DNA from: Winogradskyella forsetii
GTDB lineage: Bacteria; Bacteroidota; Bacteroidia; Flavobacteriales; Flavobacteriaceae
Reading direction: 5' to 3'
DNA length: 64,000 nt
Assembly (NCBI RefSeq): GCF_013394595.1
Contig: NZ_CP053348.1
Span: 434,001-498,000 of the forward strand
The notes under the pieces were generated by a model, which worked only from the letters and a program-made list of their open reading frames with translations, was not told the DNA's origin and did not search any database. A program made the translations under genes and the position numbers. The stretch's first letter is position 1; each line of letters opens with the position of its first letter. Shown here piece by piece: positions 37,311 to 45,972 of the stretch.

Positions 37311-38429
37311 ATGAAATTAAACATTGCAGTTTTGCCAGGTGATGGTATCGGTCCAGAAGTGACTAGCCAAGCAGTAAAAGTTTTAAAAGCGATTGCTTCA
37401 GAATTCAACCATAATTTTAAGTTCACCAATGCTGATGTTGGTGCTATAGCCATAGATAAGCATAATGACCCGTTGCCAAAGGAAACTATAGATTTATGTA
37501 GGTCTACGGATGCTATTTTGTTTGGTTCTATTGGTCATCCAAAATATGATAATGATCCTTCTGCGAAAGTACGACCAGAACAAGGATTGCTTAAGTTGCG
37601 AAAAGAATTGGGTCTTTTTGCTAATATTAGACCTGTAAAAGCTTACGAAGCGCTTTTGGATAAATCACCGTTAAAAAAGCATATTATTAAAGGTACGGAT
37701 ATTAGTATTTATCGCGAACTGACTGGAGGAATCTACTTCGGAGAAAAACAATTAAGTGACGATGGAAATGTAGCTTCAGATTTATGTGAATATTCACGTG
37801 AGGAGATTGAAAGAATTACACATTTAGCCTTTAAAGCGGCGCAAACCAGAAGACGTAAAGTAACTTTGGTTGACAAAGCCAATGTATTGGAGACCTCGAG
37901 ACTTTGGAGAAAAGTGGTGACTGAAGTTGCAGAAACCTATAAAGAGGTGACCTTAGATTTCTTGTTTGTAGATAATGCAGCCATGCAAATGATATTGAAC
38001 CCTAAACAGTTCGACGTTATATTAACAGAGAATTTGTTTGGTGATATTATTAGCGATGAAGCTAGTGTTATTGGAGGTTCTATTGGTCTTTTGGCTTCGG
38101 CATCAGTTGGAGACAAATATGCGATGTTTGAACCTATTCATGGGTCATTTCCGCAAGCGACAGGAAAAGGAATTGCTAATCCGGTGGCCTCTATTTTATC
38201 TGCAGCAATGTTACTAGACCATTTTGGTTTATTTGCTGAAGCTGACTTAGTAAGACAAGGCGTTGATAAATCTTTAAAGCTGAATATTTCCACGCCAGAT
38301 ATAAATACAAAATACGATAACATCACTACTGGGAAAGTCGGTGAGTTTATTGAAGATTTTATCAATAATCCTGACGATACCAACATGAATTTCACTAATA
38401 TCCATTTAGGACAATCAACAATCATATAA
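37311..38429 (+). CDS. leuB: 3-isopropylmalate dehydrogenase
   Basis: The 372-residue isocitrate/isopropylmalate dehydrogenase family protein begins IAVLPGDGIGPEV. It has the substrate arginines in VRPEQGLLKLRKELG, the YRELTGGIYFG segment, and the metal-binding NLFGDIISDEASVIGGS. It oxidises and decarboxylates 3-isopropylmalate using NAD+, completing leucine synthesis up to transamination. ppc starts 5 bases after its stop, so both are on one transcript. Confidence 0.95.
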   Translation: MKLNIAVLPGDGIGPEVTSQAVKVLKAIASEFNHNFKFTNADVGAIAIDKHNDPLPKETIDLCRSTDAILFGSIGHPKYDNDPSAKVRPEQGLLKLRKELGLFANIRPVKAYEALLDKSPLKKHIIKGTDISIYRELTGGIYFGEKQLSDDGNVASDLCEYSREEIERITHLAFKAAQTRRRKVTLVDKANVLETSRLWRKVVTEVAETYKEVTLDFLFVDNAAMQMILNPKQFDVILTENLFGDIISDEASVIGGSIGLLASASVGDKYAMFEPIHGSFPQATGKGIANPVASILSAAMLLDHFGLFAEADLVRQGVDKSLKLNISTPDINTKYDNITTGKVGEFIEDFINNPDDTNMNFTNIHLGQSTII

Positions 38430-38434
38430 ATTAC

Positions 38435-41017
38435 ATGCCAACACAACCAAAGCTTACAAGATTCAATCAAAACGTAATGTCAAAATATCAGATATACAAT
38501 AGTATATTTATGACTTTGCCCTTTGATAGCATCACAAAAACAGGAGCATTATTACCACTATTTCACGAGACTTGCCAAAAAGGATTTGCTAATAAAGAAA
38601 ATCCCACGGCGATAGTAGAATCATTTTTTAAGAAATATCAAGCAAGACGCTCGCCTGAAAGTCAGATTAATTTGTTGTTTCGATTTATTCAATATATAGA
38701 ACGACAAGTGGTTTTGTTTGATGCTATTGAGGATGCAGCTTTTCCAGTGGTAAATAATATGGATGGTATTGGAACGTTAAGAAGTCTGAAAGAATCCACA
38801 ACAGCAGAAAACAAACTTGATACCCTTCAGAAATATCTCGAAGAATTTAAAGTGCGAATTGTTTTGACGGCGCATCCAACGCAATTTTATCCAGGTTCAG
38901 TTCTGGGGATTATTACGGATTTAACCGAAGCCATTCGCGAAAATGATTTGTTGAGAATCAACGATTTATTGGCGCAATTGGGAAAAACACCATTCTACAA
39001 GCATGAAAAACCATCGCCTTTTGATGAAGCCGTAAGTTTAATATGGTATTTGGAAAATGTGTTTTATAAATCCTTCGGAACGATTTTCGATTATATTCAG
39101 CAAAATATTTTCGACGGTAAACAGATTGAAAATGATATCATAAATATCGGATTTTGGCCAGGTGGAGATAGAGATGGAAATCCATTTGTAACACCAGAAA
39201 TCACCTTAAAAGTTGCGGGTAGATTACGACTTTCAATTATTAAGAATTATTACAGAAATGTCAGACAATTAAAACGAAAATTAACGTTTTCTGGTGTCGA
39301 GGACAGAATGATGAATTTGGAGCGTGAACTCTATAATATCATTACAAACGAACCTTCCGACTTAACGTTAGATTACTTTATTTCAGAATTAAAAGCAGTA
39401 AAGCAGATTATTATCGATAACCATCAGTCGCTTTATGTAGATGAAATAAATAGTTTGATCAATAAAACACACTTATTCGGATTTCATTTTGCGAACTTGG
39501 ATATTCGTCAAGATAGCAGAAAGCACAACCAGTTTTTTAATGATATGGTTGATGCTTTAATTGAAAGTGGGAGCACTATATTTCCAAAAAATTATCACGA
39601 TTTACCTGAGAAAGAACAAGTCCAGATTTTATCTAAAGTAGAAGGAAACGTTGATTTGTCTTTAATAAAGGATGAAGAAACCTTGAAGGCTTTGAACACC
39701 ATGAAAGTTATTAAAACCATTCAGGAAACTAATGGTGAAAAGGCAGCAAATCGATATATTATTAGTAACAACCAAACCACGCTCAACGTTATGCAATTGT
39801 TTGCTATGTTGAAGTTAGTGGCATTTCAAGAGGAATTAACTGTCGATATTGGGCCACTTTTTGAAACGATAACGGATTTAGAAAATGCGCCTACCGTGAT
39901 GGAGGAATTATATACGAATCCAGACTATGCAGCACATTTAAAATCAAGGGGAAATAGGCAAACGATAATGCTTGGTTTTAGTGATGGCACTAAAGATGGT
40001 GGATATTTAATGGCCAATTGGGCGATATTTAAAGCAAAAGAAGCACTGACTACAGTATCTAGAAAATACGATGTAAAAGTGATTTTCTTTGATGGACGTG
40101 GTGGGCCGCCAGCTCGTGGAGGTGGAAAAACGCATAATTTCTATGCGTCTTTAGGGCCAACGATTGAAGATGAGGAAGTGCAGCTAACCATACAGGGACA
40201 AACTATAAGTTCTAACTTTGGAACTTTAGAATCTTCCCAATACAACCTAGAACAATTAATAAGTTCTGGAATTGGAAATAGTATTAGTGATAAGAATTTG
40301 ACCATGACCGAAGGCAATAGGGAAGTGATGACCGATTTGTCTAAACGCAGTTATAAAGCGTATTCAGATTTCAAGGCACATCCAAAGTTTATTCCTTATT
40401 TAGAGCACATGAGTACCTTAAAGTATTATGCGAAAACCAATATTGGAAGTCGTCCATCTAAGCGAGGTAAATCTGAAGGTTTGGTGTTCGAAGATTTAAG
40501 AGCGATTCCATTTGTCGGGTCTTGGAGTCAATTGAAACAAAACGTCCCTGGTTTTTTTGGAGTAGGAACAGCGTTAAAGCATTATGAAGATTCTGGAGAA
40601 TTCGAAAAAGTACAAAACTTGTTTAAAACTTCCGATTTCTTTAAGACACTTATTGAAAACAGTATGATGTCCTTGTCTAAATCCTTTTTTGATTTAACAA
40701 GATATATGGCTGAAGATCCTGAGTATGGAGAATTCTGGACTATCATTTATAATGAATATGAAACTTCAAAACGTTTAATTTTAAAGTTAACAGGATACAA
40801 AGAACTCATGGAAGAAGAACCAGCAGGAAAAGCATCCATTGCAGTTAGGGAGTCTATTGTTTTACCATTATTAACCATACAGCAATATGCGTTGAAGAAA
40901 ATTCAAGAGCTCGAAAAAGCTGGTGTAAAACCAGATGACGCGCAAATGAAGATTTTTGAAAGTATGGTTACCCGTTCTTTGTTTGGAAATATCAATGCTA
41001 GTCGTAATTCGGCTTAA
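38435..41017 (+). CDS. ppc: Phosphoenolpyruvate carboxylase, divergent Bacteroidota form
   Basis: The 860-residue protein has the PEPC signature regions in altered form: LTAHPTQFYPGS (catalytic His147; most enzymes have TAHPTE), GGDRDGNPFVT, FDGRGGPPARGGG (most have FHGRGGSxGRGGG), and a C-terminal RNSA in place of RNTG. It carboxylates PEP to oxaloacetate to refill the TCA cycle and supply aspartate. It starts 5 bases after leuB, so its expression is tied to leucine synthesis. An internal ATG at codon 15 is less likely because the preceding LTRFNQNV looks family-like. Confidence 0.9.
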   Translation: MPTQPKLTRFNQNVMSKYQIYNSIFMTLPFDSITKTGALLPLFHETCQKGFANKENPTAIVESFFKKYQARRSPESQINLLFRFIQYIERQVVLFDAIEDAAFPVVNNMDGIGTLRSLKESTTAENKLDTLQKYLEEFKVRIVLTAHPTQFYPGSVLGIITDLTEAIRENDLLRINDLLAQLGKTPFYKHEKPSPFDEAVSLIWYLENVFYKSFGTIFDYIQQNIFDGKQIENDIINIGFWPGGDRDGNPFVTPEITLKVAGRLRLSIIKNYYRNVRQLKRKLTFSGVEDRMMNLERELYNIITNEPSDLTLDYFISELKAVKQIIIDNHQSLYVDEINSLINKTHLFGFHFANLDIRQDSRKHNQFFNDMVDALIESGSTIFPKNYHDLPEKEQVQILSKVEGNVDLSLIKDEETLKALNTMKVIKTIQETNGEKAANRYIISNNQTTLNVMQLFAMLKLVAFQEELTVDIGPLFETITDLENAPTVMEELYTNPDYAAHLKSRGNRQTIMLGFSDGTKDGGYLMANWAIFKAKEALTTVSRKYDVKVIFFDGRGGPPARGGGKTHNFYASLGPTIEDEEVQLTIQGQTISSNFGTLESSQYNLEQLISSGIGNSISDKNLTMTEGNREVMTDLSKRSYKAYSDFKAHPKFIPYLEHMSTLKYYAKTNIGSRPSKRGKSEGLVFEDLRAIPFVGSWSQLKQNVPGFFGVGTALKHYEDSGEFEKVQNLFKTSDFFKTLIENSMMSLSKSFFDLTRYMAEDPEYGEFWTIIYNEYETSKRLILKLTGYKELMEEEPAGKASIAVRESIVLPLLTIQQYALKKIQELEKAGVKPDDAQMKIFESMVTRSLFGNINASRNSA

Positions 41018-41024
41018 ATAAATC

Positions 41025-41058
41025 CCTGCGCCTGCCTGTTGGCAGACAGGAAAGCAGG
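41025..41058. repeat. Family C repeat after ppc
   Basis: CCTGCGCCTGCCTG TTGG CAGACAGG and flanks form a GC-rich hairpin. It is an inverted copy of 36529-36562 with one mismatch over 34 bases. Confidence 0.92.
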
Positions 41059-41074
41059 CATCTATTTCATATAG

Positions 41075-41110
41075 ACCTGTCAGGTTTCTAAAGCCAGACA
41101 GGTTTTTTTT
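41075..41110 (+). terminator. Terminator of the leu-ppc transcript
   Basis: ACCTGTC pairs with GACAGGT around a loop that can itself pair in part, followed directly by eight T residues. This is an intrinsic terminator 57 bases after the ppc stop. It also resembles a family A repeat arm. Confidence 0.75.
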
Positions 41111-41165
41111 ATCAATTTCACTATTCTTTTTTGCTGTTTCGCCTAAAGTTGAAATTTTTAACATT

Positions 41166-41200
41166 AAAAAACCCTTCAAGCAACAGCTCAAAGGGTTTTT
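41166..41200. terminator. Bidirectional terminator between ppc and amt
   Basis: AAAAACCCTT..AAGGGTTTTT forms a symmetrical stem with A and T runs on both sides. It suits termination of the plus-strand leu-ppc transcript and of the minus-strand glnK-amt transcript, which ends at 41245. Confidence 0.85.
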
Positions 41201-41244
41201 ACTAACAATTAAGGTAATAAACAACAATTTAATATTCTAAGTTT

Positions 41245-42477
41245 TTAGCGTTCATTCAATCTAAAATCAGGATAAGCATCCATGCCATGTTCGTGGGCAT
41301 CCAATCCTTCTAACTCTTCACGTTCAGAAACTCTTATACCTACTACTTTTTTCAAAATAAATATAATTAAGAAAGAAGATGCGATACAAATACCAGCATA
41401 AGAAGCGACGCCAATAAGTTGGCTCACAAATTGTGCTCCACTAGCCAACGCACCAAAGATGCCTACGGCTAAAGTTCCCCAAATACCGCAAGCTAAATGT
41501 ACAGCAATCGCACCCACCGGATCGTCTAATCTTAGTTTGTCAATCAATGCAACAGCGAATACAATAATGGCACCTGCCACTGCGCCAATAATGATAGCAT
41601 CAGTTGGGCTCATTTGATCTGCACCAGCAGTGATACCAACAAGGCCACCTAGTATACCATTTAGGAACATTGTTAAATCTAAATTTTTATACTTCAATGT
41701 AGAAACAAGGGCTGCAATAACACCGCCAGCCGCCGCAGCTAAACAGGTTGTAACTAAAGTTAATGAGGTTAATGCAGGATCAGCTGATAGTACTGAACCT
41801 CCGTTAAATCCGAACCATCCTAACCAAAGTATAATAACACCGGCAGTTGCTAATGGGATATTATGGCCAGGAATAGCCTGTGGTTTGCCATCTTTAAATT
41901 TGCCAATTCTAGACCCTAAAAGTGCAACAGCAACTAAAGCAGCCCAACCACCAACAGAGTGTACTAATGTAGAACCTGCGAAGTCATAAAATGGTGTTTC
42001 CAAAGTTTGTAAAAATCCGCCTCCCCATTTCCATGAACCTGCGATTGGATAAATCAATCCAACATAGATAACTGTGAAAATCATAAAAGGCCCGATTTTC
42101 ATGCGTTCTGCTACAGCTCCAGAAACAATTGTTGCTGCAGTTGCCGCGAACATGCCTTGAAATAAGAAATCTGTCCAGTAGGTATAGCCTTCGTTATAAG
42201 TTAAGTCTAAAGCACCTTCAGCGGTTAAAGGTGAATCTAAACCAAAGCCTGCGAATCCTAAAAACCCGTTGAATTCTCCTGGATACATAAGGTTAAAACC
42301 TACTAAGGCATAGAGTAGTAAGCCTACAGTAATGATAAATATATTTTTAAATAAAATATTAATTGTATTCTTTTGACGTGTCAATCCGATTTCTAAAAAT
42401 GCAAATCCTAAGTGCATAAAGAAAACGAGTGCTGTACAGATCATCATCCATACATTATTTGTAGTTAATAATTCCAT
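41245..42477 (-). CDS. amt: Ammonium transporter linked to P-II
   Basis: A 410-residue channel of the Amt/MEP/Rh family with about 11 membrane helices (FMHLGFAFLEIGL, PIAGSWKWGGGFL, DFAGSTLVHSVGGWAALVAVALLG, HLACGIWGTLAVG). The paired pore histidines appear as HSVGG and HLACG. The ATG at 42477 was preferred over an upstream in-frame start because it gives a standard N-terminus and leaves 5 bases after glnK. It conducts ammonium into the cell and is expected to be plugged by the GlnK protein encoded just upstream. Confidence 0.92.
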   Translation of the reverse strand: MELLTTNNVWMMICTALVFFMHLGFAFLEIGLTRQKNTINILFKNIFIITVGLLLYALVGFNLMYPGEFNGFLGFAGFGLDSPLTAEGALDLTYNEGYTYWTDFLFQGMFAATAATIVSGAVAERMKIGPFMIFTVIYVGLIYPIAGSWKWGGGFLQTLETPFYDFAGSTLVHSVGGWAALVAVALLGSRIGKFKDGKPQAIPGHNIPLATAGVIILWLGWFGFNGGSVLSADPALTSLTLVTTCLAAAAGGVIAALVSTLKYKNLDLTMFLNGILGGLVGITAGADQMSPTDAIIIGAVAGAIIVFAVALIDKLRLDDPVGAIAVHLACGIWGTLAVGIFGALASGAQFVSQLIGVASYAGICIASSFLIIFILKKVVGIRVSEREELEGLDAHEHGMDAYPDFRLNER

Positions 42478-42482
42478 GTGTT

Positions 42483-42821
42483 TTATTTTAAAGTTTGTGC
42501 GCCTTTTTCTCCTGTTCTTATTCTGTAGCATTCTTCAATATTAGATACGAAGACTTTACCATCGCCAACATCTCCCGTAGAGGCAGACTCTAAAATGGCT
42601 TTTATGGCTACTTCTTCAAAATCGTCATTAACGACTATTGATAAGTAGCGCCTTTGTATGTCACTTGTGCTATAAGAAACACCTCTATAGACATGGCCTT
42701 CTTTTTCGTTTCCAAGTCCTGTAACATCCCAATAAGAGAAGAAATTCACTCCCACTGCGTGAAGTGCATCTTTTACCGTAGAAAATTTGGATTTTCTAAT
42801 AATTGCTTCGATTTTTTTCAT
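42483..42821 (-). CDS. glnK: P-II family nitrogen regulatory protein
   Basis: A 112-residue P-II protein: MKKIEAIIRKSKF, the T-loop GNEKEGHVYRGVSY (residues 37-50), STGDVGDGKVFV for ATP binding and RIRTGEKG at the end. The tyrosines of VYRGVSY correspond to Tyr46 and Tyr51 of E. coli GlnB, but the T-loop is one residue shorter. It senses ATP/ADP and 2-oxoglutarate and gates the Amt channel. Co-transcription with amt (5-base gap) supports the name glnK. The promoter carries twin palindromes shared with the porin-amt operon. Confidence 0.92.
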   Translation of the reverse strand: MKKIEAIIRKSKFSTVKDALHAVGVNFFSYWDVTGLGNEKEGHVYRGVSYSTSDIQRRYLSIVVNDDFEEVAIKAILESASTGDVGDGKVFVSNIEECYRIRTGEKGAQTLK

Positions 42822-42892
42822 TGCATCATTGATTAGTTAGAATTTAGTTAATATCTAATACTTTTATATATTAAATATGGGTTAGATCATCT

Positions 42893-42986
42893 CAAATCTA
42901 TACAATATTAACATACACCCTATAAAAAAATAGGGGTAAAATGTAGTTTTTGTGAATTTCTAAATTTAGACCCTATAAAATTTAGG
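42893..42986 (-). promoter_or_regulatory. glnK-amt promoter with two CCCTA-type palindromes
   Basis: On the minus strand TAGATTTG (42893-42900) is a perfect TAnnTTTG -7 box, 72 bases before glnK. Upstream lie two inverted repeats, CCCTAT..ATAGGG (42918-42935) and CCCTATAAAATTTAGG (42971-42986). Their centres are about 52 bases apart and about 30 and 82 bases from the box. The same arrangement is at 45562-45657, which points to one shared regulator. The 310-base gap 42822-43131 holds nothing else except the terminator at 43031-43064. Confidence 0.75.
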
Positions 42987-43030
42987 TTTAAATTATAAAT
43001 ATTCTTTTTTTATGACAAGCTTGTAAAAAC

Positions 43031-43064
43031 AAAAACCTTCAAAGCTCAAGCTCTGAAGGTTTTC
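43031..43064 (-). terminator. Terminator after the second amt gene
   Basis: AAAACCTTC pairs with GAAGGTTTT around an AG/CT-rich loop that also pairs. On the minus strand it is followed by a T-rich tract. It ends the porin-amt transcript 68 bases past the stop. Confidence 0.85.
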
Positions 43065-43131
43065 TTTCTAACAACTAAATTATACAATAATCAATTTTAA
43101 AATTTAAATGAAAGAATTCAATACTTAATGG

Positions 43132-44439
43132 TTATCCTCTATCTCGTTTTCCAGGATAAGCGATTTCGCCATGTTCAGAAATATCGAGACCTACTTCCTC
43201 TTCATGTTTACTAACTCTAAGTCCCATGGTGGATTTTAAGATTTTAAGTATGATAAAAGATAGTGCAACAGACCATATACCATAGGCTAAAACTCCTATG
43301 GCCTGTGTTCCCAATTGTCCAAATCCTCCACCGTTAAAAAGACCAATACCTGTTTCTCCGTCTATTCCCCAAAGGCCAATGACCAATGTTCCCCATGCTC
43401 CTGCAACTCCATGTACGGATGCAGCACCAATAGCATCATCAATTTTTAATTTCTTCTCTATAAATTCAATTGAGAATACCACGATAATACCACCTATTAG
43501 TCCTGCGACAATGGCACCAACTGCAGTCATGTTTCCACAACCAGCCGTAATACTTACCAATCCTGCCAAGGCACCATTTAAAGTTTGCGGTAGATTTGGT
43601 TTTCCGTACCATATCCATGTGGTTATCAATGCGCCTAATCCACCTGCAGCTGCAGCTAAATTTGTGATCAATACAACGTTTGAAGCTCCTATAGCATCAG
43701 CGCCTCCCCAAGCAAGTTGAGAACCGCCGTTAAAACCAAACCATCCTAACCATAGGATAAAAACCCCTAAAGTTGCAAGAATTTGATTGTGACCGGGAAT
43801 AGCTACTACTTTTCCGTCAACATATTTACCTATTCTTGGGCCGACCATAAAGGCAGCGACCAATGCGGCCCATCCACCGACAGAGTGTACAATAGAAGAA
43901 CCTGCGAAATCAATAAACCCTAGCTCGGTTAACCATCCGGAACCTTGCCATTGCCATCCGCCTGCAATTGGATAAATTAAAGCGGTCATTACAATTGAGA
44001 ATATCACGTATGTGGAGTATTTTGTTCGTCCGGCAATAGCTCCAGAAACGATTGTAGCTGCAGTAGCGGCAAACATAGTTTGAAAGAATAAATCGGCGCC
44101 TTCACCTTGCATTAAACCACTCCAGAAAAACCATCCGTTAGAAGTGTCTCCATACATTAATGAATATCCGACTAGCCAATATGTCAACGAGCCTACGCAA
44201 ATGTCCAATAGGTTTTTCATGGCAATGTTGGCAGCATTTTTAGATCGTGTCATTCCGGTTTCTACTAATGTGAAACCTGCTTGCATAAAGAATACCAGGA
44301 TACCGGAAAGTAACATCCAAAGCATGCCTAAATCGCCGTTTATAGCGCTTACCGCATCTTCAACGTCTTTTGTGGTCGCGGCTACGGTGTCCTGCACAAT
44401 AGCTAGATTTGGGAGTATAGTTAAAAAATTATCTATCAT
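43132..44439 (-). CDS. amt: Second ammonium transporter
   Basis: The 435-residue Amt-family protein has FFMQAGFTLVETGMTRSKN, PIAGGWQWQGSGWL, the first pore His in SSIVHSVGGWAAL and the second in SVHGVAGAWGTL. It is clearly homologous to the channel at 41245-42477 but has a longer N-terminus (about 35 extra residues, TTKDVEDAVSAING). It is not adjacent to its own P-II gene. Instead it follows a porin gene after 28 bases, with the same promoter design as glnK-amt. Confidence 0.93.
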   Translation of the reverse strand: MIDNFLTILPNLAIVQDTVAATTKDVEDAVSAINGDLGMLWMLLSGILVFFMQAGFTLVETGMTRSKNAANIAMKNLLDICVGSLTYWLVGYSLMYGDTSNGWFFWSGLMQGEGADLFFQTMFAATAATIVSGAIAGRTKYSTYVIFSIVMTALIYPIAGGWQWQGSGWLTELGFIDFAGSSIVHSVGGWAALVAAFMVGPRIGKYVDGKVVAIPGHNQILATLGVFILWLGWFGFNGGSQLAWGGADAIGASNVVLITNLAAAAGGLGALITTWIWYGKPNLPQTLNGALAGLVSITAGCGNMTAVGAIVAGLIGGIIVVFSIEFIEKKLKIDDAIGAASVHGVAGAWGTLVIGLWGIDGETGIGLFNGGGFGQLGTQAIGVLAYGIWSVALSFIILKILKSTMGLRVSKHEEEVGLDISEHGEIAYPGKRDRG

Positions 44440-44467
44440 AATAGTTGGTATTAGTTAGTATGTTGGT

Positions 44468-45529
44468 TTAGAACGAGTAGATTGCAGCTAAAGTAAATGC
44501 GGCTAAGCTACTTGCATCTTCTCCGTCAGCATCAAAGTAAGCAGCATCGTTATTGCTCCAAGAATCTAATCTTATCTCAGGCTTAATAATTAAATTGCTG
44601 TCTACTGTGTAACTTCCAGTTAAAGTTGCAGCGAATACGCTCGGTAAATCGTCTCCTTCTTCAGCATGATATCCAAAATATTCACCTCTTAAACCAAGTG
44701 CTAAATTATCAGATAATGTATATTGTGGATAAAGAGCAGCGCCATAGAATCCATTTTTAAAATCATTATTTAATACGTTTCCGAAATCATCAAAAACATA
44801 AGACGTGGTTTGGTAAGCCGCATTGATTCCTAAGAAGAATTCATCAGAGACATCAAAACCACCTGTGTAATCAACTTCAAAACCTAAGCCATTATTGGCT
44901 CCACTATCATAGTATAGGTTTAAGAATTGTCCTTTATAGCCAAATTGAGCTCCAAAAGAATATTCTCCAGTAAAAGAAGTATCGTTGGTGTCCCATGGGT
45001 TCATAACCGCTAACATTAAACTAAAATCATCAGATAAGGCAAAATCTGCTTTTAAACCCACATGAGAGAAAGGGCCATTTGAAAATAAATAAGATGTACT
45101 GTAGTTAAAATTTGCGACTGGAGAAATAACTTCATAGCCTAAAAATGTATTAAAACGTCCGAAAGTTAAAGTAGTACTTTCTGAAACATTCCAATAGGCA
45201 TAAGCTTGATTTACAATACCGTCAACAATATCATCACTGAAAGTGGCGCCAGCACCTCTCGGGCCAACAACTAAATCAAGAACGGCACCTACTTTACCAC
45301 TTTCATAGCTGGCAATTAAGTTACCCATGCCCAAGGCGAATCCTGTTTGGTTTGCAAAAGCAGTTCCGAAGGATTGTCCGGAATCATCAGAAGCGGTCAA
45401 TAAAATTTGGTAATAAGCATCCACGCTTCCGCTAAGGGTAAACTTCTTTTCAGTTACTTCTTCAGTAGTGTCCTGAGCAGTTAAAACTATTGACATTAAT
45501 AACAATGTTAATGTAAAAATTTTTTTCAT
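44468..45529 (-). CDS. Outer-membrane beta-barrel porin of the nitrogen operon
   Basis: The 353-residue protein has a signal peptide (LLLMSIVLTAQD). The rest consists of alternating beta strands with turns rich in Asp and Asn (GRFNTFLGYEVISP, VGLKADFALSDDF, PQYTLSDNLALGLRGEYF), ending in the outer-membrane signature AAIYSF. It resembles the BBP2/OmpL-like porin group. As the first gene before amt2 and with a nitrogen-type promoter, it likely lets ammonium or small nitrogen compounds through the outer membrane. The substrate is inferred from context only. Confidence 0.8.
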   Translation of the reverse strand: MKKIFTLTLLLMSIVLTAQDTTEEVTEKKFTLSGSVDAYYQILLTASDDSGQSFGTAFANQTGFALGMGNLIASYESGKVGAVLDLVVGPRGAGATFSDDIVDGIVNQAYAYWNVSESTTLTFGRFNTFLGYEVISPVANFNYSTSYLFSNGPFSHVGLKADFALSDDFSLMLAVMNPWDTNDTSFTGEYSFGAQFGYKGQFLNLYYDSGANNGLGFEVDYTGGFDVSDEFFLGINAAYQTTSYVFDDFGNVLNNDFKNGFYGAALYPQYTLSDNLALGLRGEYFGYHAEEGDDLPSVFAATLTGSYTVDSNLIIKPEIRLDSWSNNDAAYFDADGEDASSLAAFTLAAIYSF

Positions 45530-45561
45530 AATAATATAAATTTAAAACAGTTAGTTCGAAT

Positions 45562-45657
45562 CAAATCTATATAATATTAATTTGCACCCCCCTAAAAAAA
45601 TAGGGTTAAAATTTAATTTTTATGAATATGTAATTTTATACCCCTAAAATTTTAGGG
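45562..45657 (-). promoter_or_regulatory. porin-amt promoter with two CCCTA-type palindromes
   Basis: TAGATTTG (45562-45569) matches the -7 box TAnnTTTG, 33 bases before the porin start. Two palindromes follow upstream, CCCTAAAAAAATAGGG (45590-45605) and the perfect CCCTAAAATTTTAGGG (45642-45657), with centres 52 bases apart. The alignment with 42893-42986 extends between the palindromes (TAAAAT.TA.TTTTT.TGAAT), so the whole control region is shared. Confidence 0.8.
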
Positions 45658-45972
45658 TTGAAATTTATTTAAGCGTTTTTTTATTATATCGATAATTTCT
45701 ATTTTAAAGAAATGATTAAGAAATGAGCCATTTGTTGAATTATATTCAATAGTTAGTATTTTTCGAAAACGTTTTCGCATTAAATATGGTTTTTTGTTAA
45801 ATATTTTTCATTAGCTAATTATTAGTAAATCACGTTATTATTGCAAAATTTTCATTTAGAATGCACTTTACTATCGATATGAAAAAAGTGTTTCAACAAT
45901 TTTATTAATCAATTTTTTGCATCTATATTAGAGCAGGAATAAGGTGTAAAATCCTTTAAATTTTTATCGAAT
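45658..45972. other. Gap upstream of gltB
   Basis: These AT-rich 315 bases, part of the 443-base gap 45530-45972, contain the 14-bp palindrome at 45764-45777. A looser inverted repeat CACTTT..AAAGTG is at 45864-45890. The gltB promoter must lie here, but I see no good TAnnTTTG box. No gene or RNA is evident. Confidence 0.4.
45764..45777. promoter_or_regulatory. Perfect palindrome of LacI-family operator type upstream of gltB
   Basis: CGAAAACGTTTTCG is a perfect 14-bp palindrome with the central CG typical of LacI/GalR-family operators. It lies 196 bases before gltB and about 195 bases upstream of the porin promoter box. No LacI-type regulator gene is in the window. Confidence 0.5.

Noticed and set aside
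43298..43720. 140-codon plus-strand frame opposite amt
   Set aside because: Proline-rich antisense shadow of the Amt membrane helices, with no own motifs or start context.
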